Counted from the first letter of the stretch, positions 7,364 through 14,483 are shown. The stretch: DNA of 64,000 nucleotides from Acidobacteria bacterium AB60 (GCA_008682415.1 VANK01000009.1:124001-188000); one strand, 5' to 3'. The notes: generated by a model not told the origin, from the sequence alone. Numbers and translations are program-made.

Positions 7364-9382
7364 GTGTATCTCGAATCGCAAAAGCAGCTCGCCGAGACCC
7401 TCCGCGATGTACTTCAGAACAAGTACGGCGTCCAGCCTGAGAACGTCCCGGTGGAGATTCCCCCAGACCTGAAGTTTGGCGAGCTGGCCACCCCCATCGC
7501 CCTGCAGCTGGCGCGCACCCTGCGCAAGGCCCCCAAGGTGATCGCCCAGGAGATCGTGGCCGCGCTGGGAACGGTGGACGGCTTTGCCGGATTCGAGGTC
7601 GCAGGCGCCGGCTACATCAACGCCCGTCTGGAGCGCGCCGCATTCGTCGCCGAGACCGCGCAGGCCGCCCTGCCGAAGATCGCCCACACCCACTTCCGGG
7701 TGGCCAACCCGCCGCACGCCCTGGTGGAGCACACCAGCATCAACCCCAACAAGGCCGCCCACATCGGCCATCTGCGCAACGCCATTCTGGGCGACACCTT
7801 CGTGCGCCTCCTGCGCGCCGCCGGCCACAAGGTGGACGTGCAGAACTACATCGACAACACCGGCGTGCAGGTGGCCGATGTGGTGGTGGGATTCCTGCAC
7901 CTCGAGAAGAGGTCAGTGGATGAGGTGCGCGCCCTGGTGGCCGCGTGCGAACAACGGGCCGCAACGGAGGGGCACACGGCGGCCATCGATTACCTCTGCT
8001 GGGACCTCTACGCGCGCACGTCGCAGTGGTACGCGGAGGGAACGGCGGAGGAGAACGGGGCCCGCAAGAAGCTACGCTACGACACGCTGCACGCGATCGA
8101 GCACGGCGGCAACGAGACGGCCGAGGTCGCAGAGCTGATCTCGACGGCGGTGCTGAAGCGGCACCTCGAGACCATGCTGCGGCTGGGCATCGAGTACGAT
8201 TTTCTGCCCCGCGAGAGCGAGATCCTGCACCTGAAGTTCTGGGAGCTGGCCTTCGAGCAGCTGAAGCAGAAGGGCGTGCTCTACTTTGAGACCGAGGGCA
8301 AGAACAAGGGCTGCTGGGTGATGCGGCGCCCCGGCGCGGAGACCGCGGCGGACGAGGTGGACGAGGACGCCAAGGTGATCGTGCGCTCCAACGGAACGGT
8401 CACGTACGTGGGCAAGGACATCGCGTATCACCTGTGGAAGTTCGGATTGCTGGGGCGCGACTTCGGTTACCAGCCGTTCTTCCGGTACGCAGACCGGGAG
8501 TGCTGGATCTCGACGGAGCACGGGGTAGAGCCGCATCCGCACTTCGGGGGCGCGCAGGCCATCTACAACGTGATCGACTCGCGGCAGAGCGATCCGCAGG
8601 CCAACGTGATCCAGGCGCTGCGCGGGATGGGCTACACGGAGCAGGCCGACCGCTACATCCACTTCGGGTACGAGATGGTGGCGCTCACGCCGTCATACGC
8701 CGCGCAGCTCGGGTATCAGTTATCAGAAGAGGACCGCGCGCGTCCGTATATCGAGATCAGCGGCCGGAAGGGCTTCGGCGTGAAGGCCGATGACCTGATG
8801 GACCTGATGATTCAGGCCGCGAAGGCGGAGGTGGTGAAGCGCCACGCCGACTGGGACGAAGCGGCGGTGATGGCGGTGGCGTCGAAGATCGCCTACGGAG
8901 CGCTTCGCTATTACATGCTGCGCTTCACGCGCAACTCGGTGATCGCGTTCGACCAGGATATGGCGCTGTCGCCCGAGGGGGAGACCGGCCCCTACCTGAT
9001 GTATGCGGCGGCGCGCATCCGCAGCATCTTCCGCAAGGCGGGCACGGCGCCGGAGGCGGCTTTAGCGGAGCTGGCGGGGATGGCGGAGCTAGGCCGATTC
9101 CTCACTGGAGCCGACGATGAGGACATCTGGGCGCTGTGGCTGCGCGCGGGGCGGCGTTCGATGGTCCTGGAGCAGGCCATCGCGACATCAGAACCGGCGT
9201 ACATCGCCAAGCACGCGTTCCAGCTGGCGCAGGAGTTCAGCAACTTCTATCACAACCATCACATTCTCACCGAGGAGGATGCGGGGCGGAAGAAGTTCCT
9301 GCTGGCGACGGCCGCAGTTACGCTGCACGAGCTGGTGACGGTGCTCGCGTGGCTGGGCATTGAGAGCCCGGAGGCGATGTAA
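7364..9382 (+). CDS. argS: Arginyl-tRNA synthetase
   Basis: 672 residues. A class I aminoacyl-tRNA synthetase that charges tRNA-Arg in the cytoplasm. The N-terminal additional domain (1-110) is followed by the catalytic domain with the HIGH signature in NPNKAAHIGHLRNA (about 127-140). The KMSK position is replaced by the SGRKGFGVKADDLMD segment near 465, within the range seen in ArgRS. The DALR anticodon-binding domain occupies the last about 110 residues. The start is GTG at 7364 with GAGG 10 bp upstream; no ATG fits the family N-terminus. The coding strand is C-rich in the first third (line 7741-7800 has 26 C, 12 G) and G-rich afterwards (7861-7920 has 12 C, 26 G), an abrupt change inside one gene. 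Confidence 0.97.
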   Translation: MYLESQKQLAETLRDVLQNKYGVQPENVPVEIPPDLKFGELATPIALQLARTLRKAPKVIAQEIVAALGTVDGFAGFEVAGAGYINARLERAAFVAETAQAALPKIAHTHFRVANPPHALVEHTSINPNKAAHIGHLRNAILGDTFVRLLRAAGHKVDVQNYIDNTGVQVADVVVGFLHLEKRSVDEVRALVAACEQRAATEGHTAAIDYLCWDLYARTSQWYAEGTAEENGARKKLRYDTLHAIEHGGNETAEVAELISTAVLKRHLETMLRLGIEYDFLPRESEILHLKFWELAFEQLKQKGVLYFETEGKNKGCWVMRRPGAETAADEVDEDAKVIVRSNGTVTYVGKDIAYHLWKFGLLGRDFGYQPFFRYADRECWISTEHGVEPHPHFGGAQAIYNVIDSRQSDPQANVIQALRGMGYTEQADRYIHFGYEMVALTPSYAAQLGYQLSEEDRARPYIEISGRKGFGVKADDLMDLMIQAAKAEVVKRHADWDEAAVMAVASKIAYGALRYYMLRFTRNSVIAFDQDMALSPEGETGPYLMYAAARIRSIFRKAGTAPEAALAELAGMAELGRFLTGADDEDIWALWLRAGRRSMVLEQAIATSEPAYIAKHAFQLAQEFSNFYHNHHILTEEDAGRKKFLLATAAVTLHELVTVLAWLGIESPEAM

Positions 9383-9388
9383 GAGAAG

Positions 9389-9637
9389 CTAGTGGACTTC
9401 GACGCCCGACGCCTCGAGGAGCGCGGCGCAGCAGTCTTCAATGGACATGCGCTGGGCGCTGCGGTCGAGCAGGTAGAGCTGATAGCGCATCTGGTTGGCG
9501 GCTTCCTGTTTTTCCTGGGCGCTGGGAATGCGCGCCATGCGGCCCAGGAAGAGGTTTCCGGGGTCCTGCACGTTGCGTCCGGCTGACTCGGTAGCGGGTG
9601 TCTGACTGGGCGAGTGTGGTGTCGTCCTGAAGGTCAT
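9389..9637 (-). CDS. Small hypothetical protein
   Basis: 82 residues; family not recognised. The N-terminal third is Ser/Thr/Pro-rich and probably disordered. The C-terminal half (QEKQEAANQMRYQLYLLD, then MSIEDCCAALLEASGVEV) looks helical. No signal peptide or membrane segment. A strong Shine-Dalgarno (GGAGGG) precedes the ATG, which supports translation. It is convergent with argS, whose stop is only 6 bp from this stop. Confidence 0.65.
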   Translation of the reverse strand: MTFRTTPHSPSQTPATESAGRNVQDPGNLFLGRMARIPSAQEKQEAANQMRYQLYLLDRSAQRMSIEDCCAALLEASGVEVH

Positions 9638-9750
9638 GGAGGGCCCTCCGCCGGGATATTTGATTGTCGGAACGTGCGATGACTTTCGTCACCGTGGACC
9701 TTTGATACCACAGTCGAGCAAGCAATTCCATCAAAATGGCGTGAGGAAAT

Positions 9751-9787
9751 TGCGACAAGTTCCAAGGGCCAAGTACCAAGGGCCAAG
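9751..9787. repeat. Heptanucleotide repeat, NNCCAAG family
   Basis: Four consecutive 7-bp units read TTCCAAG, GGCCAAG, TACCAAG, GGCCAAG. The order of the two variable bases (GG, TA, GG) recurs in the other copies of this family at 11303-11326, 11385-11410, 13331-13372, 13880-13937 and 14484-14518 (the last in the opposite orientation). Confidence 0.8.
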
Positions 9788-9810
9788 GATTTACGTGAAT
9801 TGAGGGGTCG

Positions 9811-9849
9811 TGCTATCCCAGGTCCCAAACGCGGGACCTGGGGCACCCG
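9811..9849. repeat. Solitary palindrome unit with core C
   Basis: A perfect 10-bp stem (CCCAGGTCCC, 9817-9826; GGGACCTGGG, 9833-9842) with loop AAACGC lies between the same flanks as the arrays (GTGCTATCCC before, GGGGCACCC after). The core sequence is unrelated to cores A and B. It lies about 150 bp beyond the stop of the hydrolase gene at 9996. Bases 9638-9995 otherwise hold nothing recognisable. Confidence 0.8.
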
Positions 9850-9995
9850 GCCTTCGACCCAATCACCGGCCCTCGTCGCTTTGAGGGCAACGTGTCGCCA
9901 GTTTCTCCATCAGCGACCACTCACTCACGAGGCAGACAGTCTGACCATCTGCGATGGCTCGCACTTGAAGAGGGGCGAATGAGTGACCTGGACGC

Positions 9996-11081
9996 CTATT
10001 CGGCGGACGTGGATCCAAATGCGGCAGCCCACGGAGCTGTGCCTCGAATCTGCTCGACGAACAGTGGCACTTCTCTTTCTATAACGTCTGGCCGGTCGAA
10101 CATAATGTAGTGTCCGCTAGCCTTGGCAATGATGCGACGGCTTCGCGCAGACAGCTTTTTCAGCTCTTCCTGGGATTGATCGGACACAACGCTCCTTTGG
10201 CCCGGATCGTGCGAAAGGATCAGAACTGGCAGATCGCCGTACGGGCCTGTATTTAATGTCTGCTGGTCGGATCGATCTCGTCCCTCCAACTCGGCCAGGC
10301 ACGTACCGTATTCCGTGTGGCACACGTCTTCTCTTTGCAAGATACCCGTACTTGCGTCGAAACCGGGCTTGGGGTGAGAGCAGGCTCCTGTGAGGCGCGG
10401 AACGCCGAGAATGAATACCGGCCTCATGGCAATGGTCATGATGAGCGGCACGTTGGTTCCAGTGTTCCTGGAGAGCGACGGCAGGACGCTATCGACAAAG
10501 ACGATGCCGGCGACCTCCGTTGGATAGTGCGAAGCGTAATCTCGGATATAAAGCCCCGCAACGGAGTGGCCCATCAAAATGACTGGGCCGGTGACCTTGG
10601 CTTGATGCAAAAGTTCGTGGAGTTCCCCAGCGATGATGTCAGCATCGCGCGTCCCCGGGCGCGGTTCACTCCAGCCGAGTCCGGCCCGGTCGTAGGAACA
10701 GACGCGGGTCGTCTGGGAAAGAACCGGCTGAACCCCTCCCCATACGAGCCCGTCTCCTCCCGATCCAGCCTCCAGAACGATGGCGGGTGAGCCAGCGCCT
10801 GTGCAGTTGATGCGCATCTTGCGACCGTCGACAGAGTAGAAAGACCCGGGGGGAGGATTGGCCGACCTGAATCGATAGAGCTTGATTGCATTTAAGGAGC
10901 TACTGCTTCCCAGCAGGCTTGCCAGGAGAACGAGGAAGGATAGAACGGCGCGTTCGGCATGTTTCCGCCAAGGGCGGTAATCCTTCGTGGAGATCGCCCG
11001 CATGCGTCGAATACAGAACCATATCAACAAGAGCGCAACCACGAGAATGACTGCGGGCATAACCACATAGTCGAAATCCAT
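9996..11081 (-). CDS. Membrane-anchored alpha/beta-hydrolase
   Basis: 361 residues. Two N-terminal hydrophobic segments (about 4-23 and 46-62) should anchor the protein; the remainder is an alpha/beta-hydrolase domain. The oxyanion region is IVLEAGSGGDGLVW, the nucleophile elbow is GHSVAG with Ser173, and a candidate acid lies in LILSHDPGQ and the histidine in KASGHYIMFDRPD. This is the usual triad order for esterases and epoxide-hydrolase-like proteins; the substrate is unknown. The start at 11081 has AAGGGA 5 bp upstream and makes the first membrane helix N-terminal; the open frame extends 34 codons further. It is monocistronic, with palindrome array R2 just upstream. Confidence 0.85.
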   Translation of the reverse strand: MDFDYVVMPAVILVVALLLIWFCIRRMRAISTKDYRPWRKHAERAVLSFLVLLASLLGSSSSLNAIKLYRFRSANPPPGSFYSVDGRKMRINCTGAGSPAIVLEAGSGGDGLVWGGVQPVLSQTTRVCSYDRAGLGWSEPRPGTRDADIIAGELHELLHQAKVTGPVILMGHSVAGLYIRDYASHYPTEVAGIVFVDSVLPSLSRNTGTNVPLIMTIAMRPVFILGVPRLTGACSHPKPGFDASTGILQREDVCHTEYGTCLAELEGRDRSDQQTLNTGPYGDLPVLILSHDPGQRSVVSDQSQEELKKLSARSRRIIAKASGHYIMFDRPDVIEREVPLFVEQIRGTAPWAAAFGSTSAE

Positions 11082-11239
11082 CCGATTCCCTTGATCCCTT
11101 TGTTCCCGGGATGTCGCACGGGAACAAACCTCATAAAATGCTGTTCGCCAGCAATGGTAAAGATGGATCTCCCTATGTAGCAAGCTACTTTAGCATTCGG
11201 GAATTACTCGCTCGATACAGCCTCGGCACATCGCAGGCT

Positions 11240-11965
11240 CAATGTCGTGCGGGAACTCAGACGGGTGGGGTTGGGATCGTGGTGTCCGATGTCGAGAGAC
11301 GAGGGCCAAGTACCAAGGGCCGAGGCGTCGCGCTTGAACGTGGATACGGCTGGGTGGGGTTCGTGGTATCCCATGTCGAGAGACGAGGGCCAAGTACCAA
11401 GGGCCGAGGCGTCGTGCTTGAACGTGGAGACGGCTGGGGGAGGGTCGTGGTATCCCATGTCTCCAACTGCGGGAGACATGGGGCACCCGCGGTCGTGCTT
11501 GAACGTGGAGACGGCTGGGGGAGGGTCGTGGTATCCCATGTCTCCAACTGCGGGAGACATGGGGCACCCGCGGTCGTGCTTGAACGTAGAGATGGCTGGG
11601 GGGAGGTTCGTGCTGTCCCGCCCTAGGCGCATACGACGCGCCTAGAACGGGGCACCCGCGGTGGTGCTTGAACGTGGAGACGGCTGGGGGAGGGTCGTGG
11701 TATCCCATGTCTCCAACTGCGGGAGACATGGGGCACCCGCGGTCGTGCTGGAACTGAGAGGCTGGGGGGGGTCGTGCTGTCCCGCCCTAGGCGCATACGG
11801 CGCGCCTAGAACGGGGCACCCGCGGTCGTGCTGGAACGTGGATATGGCTGGGGGAGGTTCGTGCTGTCCCGCCCTAGGCGCATAAGGCGCGCCTAGAACG
11901 GGGCACCCGCGGTCGTGCGGGAGCGGAGATTGCTGGGGTGGGGTTCGTGATGTGCTGTCCCAGGG
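11240..11965. repeat. Palindrome array R2: eight units with three core types
   Basis: Eight units in the opposite orientation to R1. Flanks read TTCGTGGTATCCC or TCGTGGTATCCC before the core, and GGGGCACCCGCGGTCGTGC followed by TTGAACGTGGAGACGGCTGG after it. In order the cores are: heptamer-type (11288-11330), heptamer-type (11371-11415), A (about 11456), A (about 11537), B variant (about 11618), A (about 11707), B variant (about 11780), B variant (about 11871). The B variant reads CCCGCCCTAGGCGCATA, three variable bases, then CGCGCCTAGAACGGGG. The array lies between the divergent genes at 9996-11081 and 12094-12357, so it is not confined to 3' ends of genes. Confidence 0.95.
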
Positions 11966-12093
11966 GGCATAAGGAATGTCAGGTGGGGGACTGAGTCAAC
12001 TCTTGACGGGGGTTTGTGCATCTGAACTTAGGTGGCCGTGTCTCCGGGCCTGGCGCTCCGACTCTCAGTCCTGTCTTCCCCTGGAGCGGCATT

Positions 12094-12357
12094 ATGAGCA
12101 TGACCTCGGGTCCCGAGCGCACCGATTCGGCCTCTCTTCTTACGGTCGGCATGAAGGTCCAGATCCTGGGCGAGAGGGGCGCATACCTGGTGACCTTCAT
12201 CGATCCCCGGCGGTACACGGTCGATTTGATTCCGATTGGCGGCGGGGCGACGATTCGTGGGATCCACTTTTCGACTCTCGCGCTTCCTTCCGAGCCCCTC
12301 ACTCCCATTAGGGTTCGCTTTCCCCTGAACGAATTCCAGGGCCCCGGCCGGGAGTAG
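12094..12357 (+). CDS. Small hypothetical protein
   Basis: 87 residues; not recognised. After a polar N-terminus (MSMTSGPERTDS) comes a compact beta-rich segment (LLTVGMKVQILGERGAYLV, TFIDPRRYTVDLIPIGGG, IRGIHFSTLALPSEPL) that could form a small barrel. The ATG at 12094 has GGAG 7 bp upstream; the frame is open back to 12016. It follows array R2 and converges with the gene at 12371. The regular alternation of charged and hydrophobic residues favours a real product, but there is no second line of evidence. Confidence 0.5.
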   Translation: MSMTSGPERTDSASLLTVGMKVQILGERGAYLVTFIDPRRYTVDLIPIGGGATIRGIHFSTLALPSEPLTPIRVRFPLNEFQGPGRE

Positions 12358-12370
12358 AGCCGGCGGGCTA

Positions 12371-12835
12371 CTACTTCTCGCGCTGGCTGCGAATGGTTGC
12401 GCGCAGCTGCTCGCTGGCGGCGCGCGCCCGCTGGGCTTCTTCGCGGAGCTGACGGGACTGCTGCTGGAGAGCCTGCGAGGCGGCGATATTGGCGCGGGTG
12501 AGGGCGAGAAGCTGGGCCAGATCGTCGAGCCAGCGTTCGGGCGGGGTGAACGGGGGTACCTCAAGGTCCCAGCCACGCTGCAGGTAGGTGCCGTTGCCGG
12601 CGCGGAAGAGGACGATGGGAGCGGACGAGTAGTTGCGGGTGAGGGCGAGGACGCCTTCGGCGGCGCGGTCGAGCTCCTCACTGATGCAGACCAGGTCGGT
12701 GTCACGGCCCTGGAGGAACCAGGCGGCCAGGGAGGGCAGGGTTTCGCACTCGTCGACCTCGTAGCCGGCCACGCGCAAGACCTGGGCGCGGTGGGCGGAG
12801 GGGTCTCCGACGTGAAGAACGTGCGCGGCAGCCAT
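12371..12835 (-). CDS. Degenerate receiver-like protein with C-terminal coiled coil
   Basis: 154 residues. The N-terminal about 100 residues follow the pattern of a response-regulator receiver: first strand HVLHVGDPSAHRAQVLR, third strand DTDLVCISEEL, fourth strand APIVLFRAG. The paired acidic residues are reduced to GD, and the phospho-acceptor Asp at the end of strand 3 is replaced by Ser in CISEEL, so phosphorylation is unlikely. Residues about 110-154 are a charged helix rich in Gln, Ala and Arg (QALQQQSRQLREEAQRARAA) that should form a coiled coil. Function is unknown; such pseudo-receivers usually act through protein contacts. No kinase is adjacent. Confidence 0.65.
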   Translation of the reverse strand: MAAAHVLHVGDPSAHRAQVLRVAGYEVDECETLPSLAAWFLQGRDTDLVCISEELDRAAEGVLALTRNYSSAPIVLFRAGNGTYLQRGWDLEVPPFTPPERWLDDLAQLLALTRANIAASQALQQQSRQLREEAQRARAASEQLRATIRSQREK

Positions 12836-13171
12836 TCTTTCGACTCCTCAAACGAGAATTGCCGGGGCCCTGAAGTCGACTCAGATTTTGTAAGACAGAC
12901 CGGCTGTAAATATCAAGAGGATCAGAGGGGCGGGGGGTACGGCAACCCGGAAGATTCCCAGGGTCGCATGGAGGGGAAGCGCTGGAGGTCTGCGGTTCGC
13001 GACCGGGTGGCGGGGATCCCATCGAGGGAGGCTGCGGTGGTGAAGATTGAAGCGCCGCCCGCACGGCGCATCGCCCTGGAGATACCTAGGGAAAACGCTA
13101 GTGTCGCTTGGGCGACGATCTCTTTAAGATGAGGAACGCGCGGCCAGGCCGCGTGGTGGGCCCATATACCT
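12836..13171. other. Intergenic region, no recognised feature
   Basis: About 335 bp between the divergent genes at 12371-12835 and 13172-13357. No open frame with acceptable start and codon use, no hairpin with a T run and no repeat unit was seen. It presumably holds the promoters of the two flanking genes. Confidence 0.5.
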
Positions 13172-13357
13172 ATGACTTCTCCCCTTGCTGACCCCTGCAC
13201 CTGTGGACATGCGGAAGCCGCGCATGGCCTGCGCTGCCACTGGCCGGGGTGCGCTTGTTCGCGGTTCGAACTTGCTTCTTCCGAGAAGAAGGATCCTGAG
13301 GCGCTTTCCGAAGGGGAGGCGAAAGGCGAGGGACAAGGGGCAAGTACCAAGGGCTGA
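13172..13357 (+). CDS. Small Cys/His-rich protein, possible zinc-binding
   Basis: 61 residues. The segment CTCGHAEAAH (residues about 9-18) is followed by CHWPGCACSRFE (about 22-33), giving a C-x-C-G-H, H, C, C-x-C arrangement typical of small zinc-ribbon-like proteins. The tail is Glu/Lys/Gly-rich and runs into a heptamer repeat (13331-13372), so the C-terminus has probably been extended or replaced by repeat sequence. The start ATG lacks a clear Shine-Dalgarno. No function can be given; palindrome array R3 follows immediately. Confidence 0.5.
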   Translation: MTSPLADPCTCGHAEAAHGLRCHWPGCACSRFELASSEKKDPEALSEGEAKGEGQGASTKG

Positions 13358-13372
13358 GGGCCAAGGGCCAAG
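13331..13372. repeat. Heptanucleotide repeat, NNCCAAG family
   Basis: Consecutive 7-bp units GGACAAG, GGGCAAG, TACCAAG, GGCTGAG, GGCCAAG, GGCCAAG. It overlaps the end of the small gene at 13172-13357 and leads directly into array R3. Confidence 0.75.
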
Positions 13373-13374
13373 AG

Positions 13375-13880
13375 GCTGGGTGGGGTTCGTGGTATCCCAT
13401 GTCTCCAAAATCGGGAGACATGGGGCACCCCTGCACCCCTGGTCGTGCTGGAACTGAGATGGCTGGGATGGGTTCGTGGTATCCCATGTCTCCAACGTCG
13501 GGAGACATGGGGCACCCGCGGTCGTGCTGGAACTGAGATGGCTGGGTGGGGTTCGTGCTGTCCCGCCCTAGGCGCATACGGCGCGCCTAGAACGGGGCAC
13601 CCGCGGTCGTGCTGGAACTGAGATGGCTGGGTGGGGTTCGTGCTGTCCCGCCCTAGGCGCATACGGCGCGCCTAGAACGGGGCACCCGCGGTCGTGCTGG
13701 AACGTGGAGACGGCTGGGTGGGGTTCGTGGTATCCCATGTCTCCAACAACGGGAGACATGGGGCACCCTCGGTCGTGCTTGAACGCAGACGGCTGGGGGG
13801 AGGTTCGTGCTATCCCATGTCTCCAACTGCGGGAGACATGGGGCACCCTCGGTCGTGCGGGAACGGAGACATGCGGCACC
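13375..13880. repeat. Palindrome array R3: six units
   Basis: Six units in the R2 orientation. Core order is A, A, B variant, B variant, A, A (cores near 13396, 13486, 13561, 13642, 13735 and 13815). The seven-base loops of the A cores are AAAATCG, AACGTCG, AACAACG and AACTGCG: four different loops inside one conserved stem. The first unit has a duplicated CACCCCTG stretch in its right flank. The array ends in a degraded unit and heptamer repeats (13880-13937), between the genes at 13172-13357 and 13951-14172. Confidence 0.95.
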
Positions 13881-13937
13881 CGGCCTAGGGCCAAGTACTG
13901 AGGGCCAAGTACCAAGTCTAAGGGTTGGGGGCCAAGG
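13880..13937. repeat. Heptanucleotide repeat, NNCCAAG family
   Basis: Units GGCCTAG, GGCCAAG, TACTGAG, GGCCAAG, TACCAAG, TCTAAGG, then a degraded stretch ending GGCCAAGGGCG. It sits at the junction between array R3 and the stop of the gene at 13951. Confidence 0.75.
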
Positions 13938-13950
13938 GCGATGCGCTCGC

Positions 13951-14172
13951 TTAGGAGGCCCGGGATTTTGACGGCGGCGGGGTGCTCGCGGGAGGGTCGA
14001 CGGGGATGTCGAGGCGCTCGAGCATGTGGAAGGGAAACGCCCGCACTCTGTCCCGATAGGACGGCAGGGGGACGACCTGGGCGTACTGCTGTTCCTGATC
14101 GACGCGTACAACTAAGAAGTAGTGGGGCTCTCCGCGGACGCGCACCCGTTCCAACACACCGGGTATATACAT
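13951..14172 (-). CDS. Small hypothetical protein
   Basis: 73 residues; not recognised. The first about 55 residues look like a small beta-rich domain (PGVLERVRVRGEPHYFLVV, then QQYAQVVPLPSY). The last 18 residues are Pro/Ser/Thr-rich and probably disordered. The sequence resembles the short SH3-like proteins also seen at 48361-48549, but the likeness is only in general pattern. No clear Shine-Dalgarno precedes the ATG. The gene lies alone, downstream of the candidate small RNA at 14239-14350 on the same strand. Confidence 0.55.
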   Translation of the reverse strand: MYIPGVLERVRVRGEPHYFLVVRVDQEQQYAQVVPLPSYRDRVRAFPFHMLERLDIPVDPPASTPPPSKSRAS

Positions 14173-14238
14173 GAACGGATTGTGACGGAAGGGGGGGGCG
14201 CAGGTAACTGGGAAAAATCCTAGATTTGCATCCGACCC

Positions 14239-14274
14239 AAAAAAAAAGCGCGGCGAGAGTGGAGGTCTCGCCGC
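14239..14274 (-). terminator. Intrinsic terminator, minus strand
   Basis: A perfect 9-bp GC-rich stem with a seven-base loop is followed on the minus strand by a run of nine T. It is the strongest terminator seen in the window. Nothing it could terminate is annotated upstream except the candidate small RNA. Confidence 0.75.
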
Positions 14275-14350
14275 AGTGGTGATTCATGCGCCTCGCATTC
14301 GGAGGTAGAGGAGGGAGGCGCATACGATGCAGCTGACTGGATCAGCCGGC
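14239..14350 (-). ncRNA. Candidate small RNA with three hairpins and an intrinsic terminator
   Basis: Read on the minus strand there are three successive hairpins. The first has a GCTGA/TCAGC stem (14332-14346). The second has a perfect 9-bp stem ATGCGCCTC/GAGGCGCAT (14286-14294 with 14315-14323). The third has a perfect 9-bp stem GCGGCGAGA/TCTCGCCGC (14250-14258 with 14266-14274), followed, read on the minus strand, by nine consecutive T (14247-14239). The last is a canonical intrinsic terminator, yet no minus-strand gene precedes it within 3 kb. The 5' end is not defined; a TATTCT-like -10 may lie near 14365-14375. Confidence 0.4.
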
Positions 14351-14402
14351 ATTTTCTTCGTGTCCGCAAGAATAGCAAAGAACAGGGGCGAAGGCGAGAG
14401 GC

Positions 14403-14436
14403 TAGTTGCGAGTTTCGAGTTGCGAGCTGAGTGCTG
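14403..14436. repeat. Heptanucleotide repeat, AGTTGCG family
   Basis: Consecutive 7-bp units AGTTGCG, AGTTTCG, AGTTGCG, AGCTGAG. It is a second heptamer family, unrelated in sequence to the NNCCAAG family 50-80 bp away. Confidence 0.65.
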
Positions 14437-14483
14437 TAGTAGAAATTTACTTCGGATGAGGCGTTCCGGTACCTGGTACCAGG

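Noticed and set aside
7051..7440. Open frame with a good Shine-Dalgarno before argS
   Set aside because: It overlaps the start of argS out of frame by 77 bp and its composition after the first 30 residues is not protein-like; kept only as a note in the region entry.
11240..11965. Integron attC array
   Set aside because: No GTTRRRY/RYYYAAC boxes bracket the palindromes, no cassettes lie between them and no integrase is seen.
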